Positions 46,304-54,932 of a DNA stretch of 64,000 bases are shown one piece after another. Position numbers and translations under genes: made by a program. The stretch is from Planctomycetota bacterium (lineage in GTDB: Bacteria; Planctomycetota; Phycisphaerae; Phycisphaerales; Phycisphaeraceae). Under the pieces are notes generated by a model. It ran no database searches and was not told the origin of the DNA. It worked only from the letters and a program-made list of their open reading frames with translations. The DNA lies in the NCBI GenBank assembly GCA_021413865.1, contig JAIOPN010000023.1, forward strand, positions 1-64,000. Direction: 5' to 3'. Each line of letters opens with the position of its first letter. Position 1 is the first letter of the stretch.

Positions 46304-46316
46304 GGTACTTATCGGC
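46304..46316 (-). promoter_or_regulatory. GCCGATAAGTACC motif upstream of GH15 gene
   Basis: This 13-mer recurs exactly at 53074-53086, also on the minus strand and upstream of a gene. GCCGATAA equals the flagellar sigma-28 (FliA) -10 consensus, but a -35 TAAAG is not evident here. It ends 63 nt before the GH15 start. Confidence 0.4.
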
Positions 46317-46418
46317 CAAATCGATCTCCCGCATGCGTCACGATTTGGGTCTCAGGCCAAGCCCCATGACGAGTCCACGAGTCGTCGGGGTCCGCCGCCG
46401 TACTGAGTTATTGTGCCC

Positions 46419-46509
46419 GGGTGCCACTGGTCGGGCATCCTCGCCAGACCGGTGCCTCCAAGGTGCGTTCAAGAGCACTGGTCGATGAGTACATCGACCA
46501 GTGGCACCC
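46419..46509. repeat. three-armed palindromic element (planctomycete-type CAGTGGCACCC repeat)
   Basis: CACTGGTCGATG (46476-46487) and CATCGACCAGTG (46492-46503) form a perfect 12-bp stem with a 4-nt loop. GGGTGCCACTGGTCGG (46419-46434) can instead pair with the right arm plus GCACCC (16 bp), so two folds compete. The shape AGCACTG...CAGTGGCACCC resembles a family of palindromes I associate with planctomycete genomes. It lies 64 bp before the enolase-superfamily start. The rest of 46242-46572 has no gene. Confidence 0.6.
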
Positions 46510-46572
46510 CGTCGTACACGCCGCGTTGCCAGCCCCACACCACGGCGTTACGCTCGACGCCCGGCCCGAAAT

Positions 46573-47673
46573 ATGCCCATCCACATCCGCGAAATCCGCT
46601 GCCGCATCGTCGAGCACCGCCTCATGCCCGACCGTGTCATCGTCTCCGCCGCCGGCCGGCACGACCGCTCGCGCTTCCTCTGGGTTGAGCTGATCGACGA
46701 TCGCGGCGTGCACGGCCACGGCGAGGCGGCGACCACGCCGCTCTGGAGCGGCGAATCCGCCGAATCCGCGCAGGCGATCGTCGAGCAACTGCTCGCCCCC
46801 GCCGTGGTGGGGCGGACGTTCGACCACCCGCGCGAGGTGCAGCGCCAGATCGACTCGGTGACGCACGCCAACCCCTTCGCACGCTCGGCGGTGGACACGG
46901 CCGCGTGGGACCTCTGGGCCCGCTCACAAAACAAACGCATCGTTGAGCTGATCGGCGACCGTGCGCCGCTCTCCGTGCCGACCCGCGCCAGCGTCGGCTG
47001 CTACGACGTGCCGACGACGCTGCGCATCGCCACGGAGTTCTGGAACGCGGGGGTGCGGACGCTCAAATTCAAGATCGGCGTGGCGGGTTTCAGCGACGCC
47101 GACCGCCTTAGGGCCGTGCGCGACGCATTGGGCGAGGAGCCGGTCTTCACCGTCGATGCGAACGGGGCGTACGCGACGCCGGACGACGCGGTGCGCGCGA
47201 TCGAGACGATGCTGCCATACCGTTTGGCGCTGGTGGAGCAGCCGACGCACCGCGACCGCATCTCGCACATGGCCGCGGTTCGCCGCCGTATCGCCCCGGT
47301 ACCGCTCCTGGCCGACGAGGCGATCTTCACCCCTGATCACCTCGCCGAGGCGCTGGACCTGGACGCGTTCGACATCCTCTCCGTCTATCCCGGCAAGAAC
47401 GGCGGCTTTACGCACACGCTCGACATGGTCCGCACCGCCCAGCGAGCCGGGAAACGCTGCACGATCGGCAGCAATCTGGAGTCTGATCTCGGGCAGGCGG
47501 CGATGGTCGCCCTCACCTCGTCGCTCTCGGCGTTCCCGGTTTGGGAGCTGGCGTGCGACCTGGGTTCATCGCTGTATTACGACGCCTCACCCGTGCGGCC
47601 GGCGCTGACGCTGCGCCACGGGGAGATGACGCCACCGTCGGGACCGGGGTTCGGCGTTGAGCCGGCGATCTGA
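46573..47673 (+). CDS. enolase-superfamily enzyme, muconate-lactonizing/dipeptide-epimerase subgroup
   Basis: A 366-residue enzyme. The N-terminal capping domain (IREIRCRIVEHRL) leads to a TIM barrel with all subgroup residues: the acid/base Lys pair in TLKFKIGV, metal ligands Asp in FTVDANGAY, Glu in ALVEQPTHRD and Asp in PLLADEAIF, and the second catalytic Lys in SVYPGKNGGFTH. This is the KxK MLE subgroup, whose members include L-Ala-D/L-Glu epimerases, cycloisomerases and o-succinylbenzoate synthase. The last is unlikely because the genome uses the futalosine route (mqnA). Start ATG 46573 is preferred to an upstream GTG at 46501 that would read through the palindrome. Confidence 0.88.
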   Translation: MPIHIREIRCRIVEHRLMPDRVIVSAAGRHDRSRFLWVELIDDRGVHGHGEAATTPLWSGESAESAQAIVEQLLAPAVVGRTFDHPREVQRQIDSVTHANPFARSAVDTAAWDLWARSQNKRIVELIGDRAPLSVPTRASVGCYDVPTTLRIATEFWNAGVRTLKFKIGVAGFSDADRLRAVRDALGEEPVFTVDANGAYATPDDAVRAIETMLPYRLALVEQPTHRDRISHMAAVRRRIAPVPLLADEAIFTPDHLAEALDLDAFDILSVYPGKNGGFTHTLDMVRTAQRAGKRCTIGSNLESDLGQAAMVALTSSLSAFPVWELACDLGSSLYYDASPVRPALTLRHGEMTPPSGPGFGVEPAI

Positions 47674-47785
47674 ACGAGCGCCCCTCCGGGGCGGCCGCCA
47701 AACGTTGTTGCGCGGGGTTTTGCCCGGTCAGCGGTGTCCGACTACCATGTCCGGCTTCAATCCCCGGACGCGCGGAAGCCCACTC

Positions 47786-49423
47786 ATGCCCAAGATCACC
47801 ATCGACGGGAAAGAGTTCACCTTCGAAGGCAAGAAGATGATCCTCCAGGTCGCTCTCGAGCAGGGCTCCGAGCTGCCGCACTACTGCTACCACCCGGGGC
47901 TGTCGATCGTCGCCTCCTGCCGCATCTGCCTGGCCGAGATCGAGCAGGTCGATCCCAAGACGCAGAAGCTCGTCCTGCAGCCCAAGCTCTTCCCCACCTG
48001 CCAGACGCCCGCAGCGGACGGCATGGTCGTCCACACCGCCTCGCCCAAGTCCATCGCCAACCAGAAGGCGGTGATGGAATACCTGCTCATCAACCACCCG
48101 CTCGACTGCCCCGTCTGCGACCAGGCGGGCGAGTGCTCGCTGCAGGACTATTCCTTCAAGTATGGTCGCGCCGAGTCACGCTTCCAGGAAGACAAGATCA
48201 AGCAGCCCAAGAAGGACATCGGGCTGAATGTGGTGCTCTACTCCGACCGCTGCATCATGTGCTCACGCTGCGTGCGCTTCACCAAGGAGATCAGCGGCAC
48301 GGCCGAACTGGGCATCTTTGGCCGGGGCAACCGCGAGCAGATCGACGTCTTCCCCGGCCAGCCGCTCAACAACGAGATGTCCGGCAACGTCGTGGACCTC
48401 TGCCCCGTCGGCGCGCTGCTTGATAAAGACTTCCTCTTCGCCCAGCGCGTCTGGTTCCTCTCCCGTGCCGCGAGCATCGACGGGATCACCTCCTCGGGTG
48501 ACAGCATCTACGTGGACTTCAACGAGGACAGGCCCTACCGCGTCAAGCCCCGCTTCTCCGCCGCCGTCAATAAATGGTGGATCAGCGACGAGGTGCGCTA
48601 CGGCTGGAAGTTCGCGATCAGCGAGGACCGCCTGCGCACGCCCGTGCGCTCGCAGCACGGCACGAAGATCGAGTGCGACTGGATGCGGGCATATGAGGAC
48701 GTGCGCGAGCGATTCCGTGCGATCGTCGCCGAGAAGGGCCCCGGTTCGTTGGCCGTGCTGGTCAGCCCGATGCTCGCCAGCGAGGAGGCCTACCTGCTGG
48801 CCAAGCTGGTGCGCGGGCTCGACCCGCAGGCGACGCTCGGCGTCGGCCCGGTGCCCGTGCAGGGCGAGGACAAGAAATTCCCCGGCGGCTACGTCATCCG
48901 CGCCGAGAAGTGCCCCAACAGCCGCGGCGTGAAGCGCGCGATGGAACTCGTCGCGGGCGGCGGCGTGCTGGCGTTCAACGATTTCATCAAGGCGTTGGCC
49001 GACAAGGCGACGAAGATCGCCGGCGTCGTCGTCACCGGCAACTATCCCAGCGCCTGGACGACCAAGGAACTGCTCGTCGCCATCGGCAAGAAGGCGCTGG
49101 TCGTGATCGACACGCTGCCCAACGACCTGACCGCCAAAGCGGAGGTGCTCCTCCCCGGCGCGACGTGGCTGGAGAAGGCGGGCACGTTCGAGAACGCGGC
49201 CAACCTGCTTCAATCCTTCCAACAGGTGGTCCCGCCGATCGAACAGGCGCGGACCGAGGGGCAGATCGCGCTGGACCTCATGCACGCGTTCGGGCTGTCG
49301 CAGTCGGCGAAATACGACGACGCGGCCGTCCGTGCCGAGATGGGCGGCATTTTCGCCAGCGACGTAAAACACCCCGGCCCGGTCAGGGAAGAAGAGCCGG
49401 ACATGGAATACGTCGAGCTCTGA
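47786..49423 (+). CDS. nuoG: NADH-quinone oxidoreductase subunit G, short form
   Basis: A 545-residue iron-sulfur subunit of complex I. [2Fe-2S] ligands: CYHPGLSIVASCRICLAEIE and PTCQTPAADGM. The His/Cys cluster is HPLDCPVCDQAGECSLQD, then CIMCSRCVRFTKEISGTAEL and a CP in DLCPVGALL. A partial molybdopterin-oxidoreductase domain follows (~230-545). The family is commonly 700-900 residues, so the C-terminal half is reduced but the reading frame is clean. It is 5 kb from nuoJ-N on the opposite strand and not near nuoE/F/H/I, so the nuo genes are split. Start ATG 47786 with a weak GGAAG. Confidence 0.92.
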   Translation: MPKITIDGKEFTFEGKKMILQVALEQGSELPHYCYHPGLSIVASCRICLAEIEQVDPKTQKLVLQPKLFPTCQTPAADGMVVHTASPKSIANQKAVMEYLLINHPLDCPVCDQAGECSLQDYSFKYGRAESRFQEDKIKQPKKDIGLNVVLYSDRCIMCSRCVRFTKEISGTAELGIFGRGNREQIDVFPGQPLNNEMSGNVVDLCPVGALLDKDFLFAQRVWFLSRAASIDGITSSGDSIYVDFNEDRPYRVKPRFSAAVNKWWISDEVRYGWKFAISEDRLRTPVRSQHGTKIECDWMRAYEDVRERFRAIVAEKGPGSLAVLVSPMLASEEAYLLAKLVRGLDPQATLGVGPVPVQGEDKKFPGGYVIRAEKCPNSRGVKRAMELVAGGGVLAFNDFIKALADKATKIAGVVVTGNYPSAWTTKELLVAIGKKALVVIDTLPNDLTAKAEVLLPGATWLEKAGTFENAANLLQSFQQVVPPIEQARTEGQIALDLMHAFGLSQSAKYDDAAVRAEMGGIFASDVKHPGPVREEEPDMEYVEL

Positions 49424-49445
49424 GCACGGTGGGGTCACATCGTCA

Positions 49446-51677
49446 CTACCCACCGTTCAACCCCGGGTCGTACCGCCGCGCCAGCGCAATCTTGATGTCG
49501 TCGTACGTCACCGCGCCGGCGAGGTGATCGAAGATCGGCTTGAGCCGGTCGTCGCCCAGGGTGTCCGCCGCCCTGTTCACGCGGTGGAAGATTTCGGGTG
49601 CGATCCATTTCTCGACGTCGGCGTCCGGGTCGCTGCGCAGGTATTCCGCGAGGTACGAGACCGTCGTGGAGCGGGCGCGGCCGGTGGCCCGCATGACCTC
49701 CTCGATGGAACCGCCCTCGGCGAACATTTTCAATGCGGCCGTGTGTGACTGCGAGCGGGAGACGGGTGCGCCTGGGCCTGCATTGGACGGGCGCTTGGAC
49801 GATCTGAGGCCCACGTCCATCGCCGCGCCGCCCTCGACGCAGAAATCACGGATTGTGTCGACGAGCAGCGGTCCGATGTCGGCGATCTTGCGTGAGCCCA
49901 GGCCGTAGATGTGCTCGATGTTTTCGATCGACCCGGGGCGGATGCGCGCCAGCTCGCGGAGGGTGCGGTCGTGCATGACGGTGTAGGCCGGCACGCCGCG
50001 CTCGACCGCCAGGCCGTGCCGCAATTTCCGCATCTCCTCGAACAGGCCCTTGTCCACGCCCTCCCAGGAGTCCTCCGCCCCGCGGCGCATCTTGGCCAGG
50101 AGCTTGCGCTTGGTCTGGATCAGGCGGACCTGTCGCTGGCCGCGCATCACCTTGATCGACTCCTCGTTGAGCTTAAGGATGGGGTACTCGTCGCCTACGC
50201 GCGAGAGGACATCCTGATCGACGAGCTGATAGACAAGCGAGGTGAGCTGCTTGCGGGGGATGTCGGGGATGAGACCGTAGGTGCTGAGCTTGTCGTGGCC
50301 GTAGCGCTGAATGTTTTCGGTCTTCGCGCCGGCGAGCACGTCCACGATGTGACCGACGCCGAACCGCTGGTCGGTGCGGGCGATGCAGGAGAGGATTTTC
50401 TGCGCCAGGACGGAGGCGTCCTCCACCCCCTCGACGTCGCCTAAACACACGTCGCACGCTCCACAGTTTGGCTTGTCGTACGCTTGGCCGAAGTATTCTG
50501 TCAGCCGTTTGTGCCGGCACTCGACGATCGAGCAGAGCTTCTGCATCTGCTTGAGCAGATCGGCCTGCACACGGACCTGCTCGGCGGGGTCCTCGGCCTC
50601 CTCGGCGGAGCGGGCGATAAGCCCCTCCCAGCGCATCACGTCCGCGCCGGTGTAGAGCAGTACGCACTCGGCCTCCAGCCCGTCGCGGCCCGCGCGGCCG
50701 GTCTCCTGCTGGTAGTGCTCCACGCTCTTGGGCAGCGACGCGTGCACCACGCAGCGCACGTTGCTCCGGTCGATCCCCATGCCGAACGCCACCGTGGCGA
50801 CGACCACGTCGAGGTCTTCGGATGAGAACCGGTCCTGTGTCTTCCGCCGGTCGTTGGGCTCCATGCCGGCGTGGTAGTGGGCGGCGCGGAAGCCCTTGTC
50901 ACGCAGGTGCGCCGCGAGCGATTCGGTGTCGCGCCGGCTCAGGCAATAGACGATCGCCGCCTCGCCGTCGTGGCGTTTGAGCGCCTCGACGCACTGCGCC
51001 TGCACGTCCGACTGCGGGACGATGCGGTAGATCAGGTTGGGCCGGTCGAACACGCCCACGAGCACCGCCGGGTCGCGCAGGCCGAGCTGCTGGATGATGT
51101 CGTCTCGGACGCGCGGCGTGGCCGTCGCGGTGAAGGCGTGCATGCTCGCCCCGGGGAACTGCTCGCGCAGCATCGCGAGTCGGCGGTACTCGGGCCTGAA
51201 ATCGTGGCCCCAGTGGCTGATGCAGTGCGCCTCGTCGATGGCGAAGCAGTTCACGTCGAGCTTTTTGACGGCGTTGAGGAACCACGCCGACGAGAGCCGC
51301 TCGGGGGCGACGTAGAGCAGGCGGTATTCCTTCCGCCAGAGCCGCTCCTCGATGTCACGCCGCTCGGCGGGGGTCAGGCCGCTGTGCAGCGCGGCGGCGG
51401 GGTACCCGCTGGCGGTCAGGGCATCGACTTGATCCTTCATCAGCGAAATCAGCGGTGAGACGACCACGTCGGTGCGCCCCGCGATCAGCGGCGGCACCTG
51501 GTAGCAGAGTGATTTCCCCCCGCCCGTGGGCACGACGACCAGTGAGTCCCGCCCCGACAGCGCCGCGCGCACCGCGTCGCCCTGCAGGGGTCGCAGCGAG
51601 TCGAAGCCCCAGTACTGGTGGAGCACCTGGGCGATGCGGCCCTCAAGCCCCGGTTGTTCCGCCTGATCGGTCGGCAT
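49446..51677 (-). CDS. recQ: ATP-dependent DNA helicase RecQ
   Basis: A 743-residue 3'-5' helicase for recombination and fork repair. Walker A is VVPTGGGKSLCYQVP, the DEAH box is FAIDEAHCISHWGHDFRPEY with the RecQ aromatic loop, and motif VI is HYQQETGRAGRDGLEAECVL. A zinc-binding RQC part (CRHKRLTEYFG, NCGACDVCLG) and winged helix follow, then an HRDC-like segment (~520-600). The C-terminal ~120 residues (LKMFAEGGSIEEVMRATGRA, RSTTVSYLAEYLRSD) are a helix-turn-helix extension found in long RecQ forms. The start lies 6 nt from a TAAGAT box and lacks a ribosome-binding site. Confidence 0.95.
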   Translation of the reverse strand: MPTDQAEQPGLEGRIAQVLHQYWGFDSLRPLQGDAVRAALSGRDSLVVVPTGGGKSLCYQVPPLIAGRTDVVVSPLISLMKDQVDALTASGYPAAALHSGLTPAERRDIEERLWRKEYRLLYVAPERLSSAWFLNAVKKLDVNCFAIDEAHCISHWGHDFRPEYRRLAMLREQFPGASMHAFTATATPRVRDDIIQQLGLRDPAVLVGVFDRPNLIYRIVPQSDVQAQCVEALKRHDGEAAIVYCLSRRDTESLAAHLRDKGFRAAHYHAGMEPNDRRKTQDRFSSEDLDVVVATVAFGMGIDRSNVRCVVHASLPKSVEHYQQETGRAGRDGLEAECVLLYTGADVMRWEGLIARSAEEAEDPAEQVRVQADLLKQMQKLCSIVECRHKRLTEYFGQAYDKPNCGACDVCLGDVEGVEDASVLAQKILSCIARTDQRFGVGHIVDVLAGAKTENIQRYGHDKLSTYGLIPDIPRKQLTSLVYQLVDQDVLSRVGDEYPILKLNEESIKVMRGQRQVRLIQTKRKLLAKMRRGAEDSWEGVDKGLFEEMRKLRHGLAVERGVPAYTVMHDRTLRELARIRPGSIENIEHIYGLGSRKIADIGPLLVDTIRDFCVEGGAAMDVGLRSSKRPSNAGPGAPVSRSQSHTAALKMFAEGGSIEEVMRATGRARSTTVSYLAEYLRSDPDADVEKWIAPEIFHRVNRAADTLGDDRLKPIFDHLAGAVTYDDIKIALARRYDPGLNGG

Positions 51678-51683
51678 GGCGTG

Positions 51684-51689
51684 ATCTTA
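51684..51689 (-). promoter_or_regulatory. -10 box of recQ, predicted leaderless
   Basis: TAAGAT on the minus strand ends 6 nt before the recQ ATG at 51677. The -35 region is GC-rich and unclear. Confidence 0.45.
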
Positions 51690-51715
51690 CCGGCGCGGGC
51701 GGTGCGGGGGCGAGT

Positions 51716-51744
51716 GGGACAGGGAGCCGACGCGCGATTATCCT
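51716..51744 (+). promoter_or_regulatory. promoter of lpxD, predicted leaderless
   Basis: GGGACA (51716-51721), 17 nt, TATCCT (51739-51744), 6 nt, ATG 51751. It faces the recQ -10 box within a 73-bp divergent gap. Confidence 0.5.
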
Positions 51745-51750
51745 GTGGCC

Positions 51751-52821
51751 ATGTCAATGACGCTCAATGAACTGGCGGGACGGATCGGCGCGGCAGTTCG
51801 CGGCGAAGGTGCGAAGGTGGTCGGGGGCTGCGCCGGTCTGGAGGAGGCCGGGCCGGCGGACGTGAGCTTCCTGTCGAACCGCAAGTATGCGTCGATGCTG
51901 GCGACGACGAAGGCCGGCGCGGTGATTGTCTCCGAGGCCGATGCGGCGCAGGCGCCCGAGGGGCTGAGCCTGCTGGTCGCCAAAGATCCTTATTTCGCGT
52001 TCCGTGAGACGGTGATCGCCCTGCACGGCTACCGCGAGCAGCCGCCGGCGGGCGTGAGCCCGCTGGCGGTGGTCGATCCCACCGCGGCCCTCGCGCCGGG
52101 TTGCTGCGTGCAGCCCTACGCCTGCATCGGGAAGAACACCAAGATCGGCGCCCGCACCGTGATCTACCCGCACTGTTACATCGGGCCGGACACTGTCGTC
52201 GGCGAGGATTGCATTCTTTATCCCAGCGTTACCATTTACGACCGCTGTGTGCTGGGGAATCGGGTCACGCTGCACGCGGGCTGTGTGATCGGCCAGGATG
52301 GCTTCGGCTACGCGACGCACAAAATCGCCGGTGAAGAGGTGCGTCACCACAAGATCCCGCAGGTCGGCAACGTGGTGATCGAGGACGACGTGGAGATGGG
52401 CGCGGCCTGCACCATCGACCGGGGCACGCTCGGCCCGACGCGCGTCGGCCGGGGCTCGAAGTTCAGCGACATGGTCGCCATCGGTCACGGCACCACCGTC
52501 GGGAAACACAACCTCCTGGTCGCGCAGGTCGGCATCGCGGGTTCGGCGCAGACGGGGGATTACGTGGTGATGGGCGGGCAGGTCGGCGTGGCGGGCCACC
52601 TCAAGATCGGCTCGGGCGTGCAGATCGCCGCCACCGCCGGGGTGATGTCGGACATCGCACCGGGCGAAAAAGTCGGTGGCCAACCGGCGCTGCCGCTGGA
52701 CCAGGCCAAGCGCAACGTCCTGGCGGTCATGCGGCTGCCCGACCTCTTGCAGGAGTTCCGCAAGCTCCAGCGTCGGGTGACGGAACTGGAAACGGCGGCG
52801 CGGCAGGGCGAGAAGGGCTGA
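51751..52821 (+). CDS. lpxD: UDP-3-O-acylglucosamine N-acyltransferase
   Basis: A 356-residue acyltransferase of lipid A synthesis. The N-terminal uridine-binding domain ([20 protein letters not shown]) precedes a left-handed beta-helix of hexapeptide repeats ([57 protein letters not shown]) that includes the catalytic His region [22 protein letters not shown]-terminal helix ([19 protein letters not shown]) completes the trimer contact. Its presence indicates LPS-type outer membrane. ATG 51751 is favoured ([13 protein letters not shown]) as it follows the -10 box; 51745 would lie inside the spacer. Confidence 0.96.
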   Translation: MSMTLNELAGRIGAAVRGEGAKVVGGCAGLEEAGPADVSFLSNRKYASMLATTKAGAVIVSEADAAQAPEGLSLLVAKDPYFAFRETVIALHGYREQPPAGVSPLAVVDPTAALAPGCCVQPYACIGKNTKIGARTVIYPHCYIGPDTVVGEDCILYPSVTIYDRCVLGNRVTLHAGCVIGQDGFGYATHKIAGEEVRHHKIPQVGNVVIEDDVEMGAACTIDRGTLGPTRVGRGSKFSDMVAIGHGTTVGKHNLLVAQVGIAGSAQTGDYVVMGGQVGVAGHLKIGSGVQIAATAGVMSDIAPGEKVGGQPALPLDQAKRNVLAVMRLPDLLQEFRKLQRRVTELETAARQGEKG

Positions 52822-52856
52822 CTCCCACGAACTTCACGGGAGGGATCGGAGCGGTG

Positions 52857-53048
52857 TCACGGCCCGTGCGGGGACGACCCGTTGGAAACGGCGGTCATCA
52901 TCGACGTACCAACCGCCGGTGCGGGCTCGCTTTTGATAAATGAGAAGCTCGGCTCGATCATCACCTCGGGAGGTCGAGCGGTGTTGCATCCAGCCAGGGA
53001 CAGGATCAGACCCGTGAGGAGAACTCCCCGCCATCGCGGCACAGGCAT
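52857..53048 (-). CDS. small lipoprotein
   Basis: A 63-residue protein beginning MPVPRWRGVLLTGLILSLAG followed by CNTARPPEV: a signal peptide with a clear L-A-G-C lipobox, so the Cys is lipidated and the mature peptide is only ~42 residues. The rest (SFSFIKSEPAPAVGTSMM...) has no domain I recognise. ATG 53048 has GGAG 7 nt upstream; GTG 53054 two codons earlier is the alternative. A GCCGATAAGTACC motif lies 26 nt upstream. It ends opposite lpxD (35 bp). Confidence 0.65.
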   Translation of the reverse strand: MPVPRWRGVLLTGLILSLAGCNTARPPEVMIEPSFSFIKSEPAPAVGTSMMTAVSNGSSPHGP

Positions 53049-53073
53049 CGCCACACTCCAGTGCCTCCAACCG

Positions 53074-53086
53074 GGTACTTATCGGC
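53074..53086 (-). promoter_or_regulatory. GCCGATAAGTACC motif upstream of small lipoprotein
   Basis: Exact copy of the 13-mer at 46304-46316. Here a TTAAGTC sits 13 nt further upstream, giving a rough match to the sigma-28 layout TAAAG...GCCGATAA. Confidence 0.45.
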
Positions 53087-53138
53087 GGGCGGGGGGAGCG
53101 ACTTAACGGCTGTCCCAGGGATTTTCAGCGGTTGCGGG

Positions 53139-53756
53139 TCAGGGGTTGGAGGGACCGGTGGTCGCGGGGGCGGTGTTGAGATTGGTGTGCTTAAGCTCGT
53201 TGATCACGTCGGCGGTGATGTCCGACGAGTTGGAGTGTTCGAGCACCCAGTCGTTGGGGAGGGTGATGACAACGGTCATGCCGCGCGACTCGGCGATCCG
53301 CAGGGCGATCGGGCGGACCTCGGTGCGGAACTGGATGATCAACTCGCTGCGGCGGGACTGCATGTGGCTCTTGGCTTCGTTGACCTTTTTCTCGAATTCC
53401 GACGCGACGAACTGGCGCGTCTGGTCGAGCTTGGTCTTCTGCTCGTCGCTGGGGGTCTTGGTCTCTTTGGTGACCTTGGCGACCTCTTCCTCGATCACTT
53501 TTATGTAATTGTTCTTCAGCGTGTCGAGCTGGGTATTGAGTGATTTCTCTTCCTGCTGAAGCGTCTGCATGATTGCAACGTCGCGCCCCAACTCCTTGGC
53601 CACGCGGTCGAGGTCGAGGATTGCCACGCTGCCCGTCGGGCCAGAGCCACCCCCGCTGCGCGACCCACCGTCACCGCAGCCGGCGAATGCCGCGAGCCCC
53701 AGCGCCATCGCGGGGAGGAGAGTCCATCGGGTCAGCCGTGCGTATGTCCTGATCAT
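53139..53756 (-). CDS. Skp/OmpH-family periplasmic chaperone, lipoprotein form
   Basis: A 205-residue protein. MIRTYARLTRWTLLPAMALG to LAAFAGCGDGG is a lipoprotein signal (AGC). A Gly/Ser stretch follows, then VAILDLDRVAKELGRD, the typical start of OmpH/Skp, then a long coiled coil (~70-150, QQEEKSLNTQLDTLKNNYIK, VEKKVNEAKSHMQSRR) and a short beta segment (MTVVITLPNDWVLEHSNSSD). Skp proteins carry unfolded outer-membrane proteins across the periplasm; it is often next to lpxD, as here, although with the opposite orientation. The lipid anchor is a departure from soluble Skp. Confidence 0.8.
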   Translation of the reverse strand: MIRTYARLTRWTLLPAMALGLAAFAGCGDGGSRSGGGSGPTGSVAILDLDRVAKELGRDVAIMQTLQQEEKSLNTQLDTLKNNYIKVIEEEVAKVTKETKTPSDEQKTKLDQTRQFVASEFEKKVNEAKSHMQSRRSELIIQFRTEVRPIALRIAESRGMTVVITLPNDWVLEHSNSSDITADVINELKHTNLNTAPATTGPSNP

Positions 53757-53920
53757 GGCGGGTTTCCTCTGATCGTTCGGTCTGATAGGCCGTTCAGTAA
53801 CGCGGTAGCATAGCCGTTGCCTATGCGATGCAACAGGCCCACACTATATCGGTCCCCGGGGCGTTCTGGATGAGTGATCGCATGCCCGCTACCCTCAAGT
53901 GAACCCAGGCGGAGCCAAGG

Positions 53921-54880
53921 ATGTCTCGCCGGTCCGATAGTCACCCGGGGCTTTTCGACGCGTCGCCGCCGCCCGCGGCAGTGGACGGTACCGCGCCGGC
54001 GCACGTTCCGATGCGCCCCGGCCGCGCGACGACCCATCACGGGCCCCGGCTATGTGTTCTGGGCAGCGGCTCGGGCGGCAACTGCAGCGTCGTCACGCTC
54101 GGCGGGCAGGCGCTGCTGATCGACGCCGGGTTCGGCCCGCTCACCATCACGCGCCGGCTTCAGCAGGCGGGCGTCCTGCTCGAACAGGTGCGTGCCCTCT
54201 GCCTGACGCACCTGGACCAGGATCATTTCCGCCCCCACTGGGTCGCGACGCTGCGCGGGTTCGGCATCCACGTTTACCTCCACCGCTGGCACGCCGACGA
54301 TTTCGCCCGCATCCCGGACGCCGACACGCTTTTCGACGCCGGCCTGGTCCACGTTTTCGAGGAGCGGGAGTTCGAGCCGCTGCCCGGGATGACGGCGCAC
54401 GCCCTCCGCCTCTCGCACGACCAGAAGGGCACGAGCGGATTCCACCTGGCGGCGTGGCGTGGCCGGATCGGCTACGCGACGGACCTTGGGCACGTGCCCG
54501 ATGAACTGGTGCGGCGATTCGCGGGCGTTGATGTGCTGGCGATCGAGAGCAACTACGACCCGCCGATGCAGCTCCGCAGCCCGCGCCCGCTGTTCCTCAA
54601 ACGCCGCATCATGGGGCACGCGGGGCACCTCTGCAATGAGCAGGCGTTCGCGGCCGTGCGCGGCGTGATGGACCTCAGCCCCGCCGGTACGCCCCGGCAC
54701 GTCGTGCTCCTGCACCGCAGCCAGCAGTGCAACGACCCGGCGATTATTCGGGATGTCTTCGGTAAAGACGATCGGCTGACGCGCCGCGTCACGCTGACCG
54801 AGCAGCGACGCCGCTCGCAGTGGTTCGACGCCGTCCCACGCGACGCTGCTGCGGCGGATCACCCGATGCTGCCGTTTTAG
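53921..54880 (+). CDS. metallo-beta-lactamase-fold hydrolase (YycJ/WalJ-like)
   Basis: A 319-residue hydrolase. LCVLGSGSGGNCSVVTLGGQ and ALLIDAGFGP open the fold; the metal site is LCLTHLDQDHFRPHW (H-x-D-x-D-H order), with further ligands in ALRLSHDQKGTSGFHL, IGYATDLGHV and ESNYDPPMQL. A second His cluster near the end is VVLLHRSQQCND. This arrangement is that of the YycJ/RNase-like MBL group, possibly a 5'-3' exonuclease. The first ~45 residues are a low-complexity Pro/Ala/Arg segment. The AAGG right before ATG 53921 is too close to be a good ribosome-binding site; GGAG at 53912 is better. Confidence 0.85.
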   Translation: MSRRSDSHPGLFDASPPPAAVDGTAPAHVPMRPGRATTHHGPRLCVLGSGSGGNCSVVTLGGQALLIDAGFGPLTITRRLQQAGVLLEQVRALCLTHLDQDHFRPHWVATLRGFGIHVYLHRWHADDFARIPDADTLFDAGLVHVFEEREFEPLPGMTAHALRLSHDQKGTSGFHLAAWRGRIGYATDLGHVPDELVRRFAGVDVLAIESNYDPPMQLRSPRPLFLKRRIMGHAGHLCNEQAFAAVRGVMDLSPAGTPRHVVLLHRSQQCNDPAIIRDVFGKDDRLTRRVTLTEQRRRSQWFDAVPRDAAAADHPMLPF

Positions 54881-54932
54881 AAGAGTGAGTGATTCTGATC
54901 CCCGCTCCCGGATGGAGAGGGGGTGCCGATGA

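Noticed and set aside
46573-47673. menC (o-succinylbenzoate synthase)
   Set aside because: The KxK enolase residues would allow it, but mqnA shows the futalosine route to menaquinone, and no other men gene is near.
47786-49423. Frameshifted or truncated nuoG
   Set aside because: The frame is clean with a stop followed by a normal convergent gene end; shortness looks like a lineage feature rather than damage.
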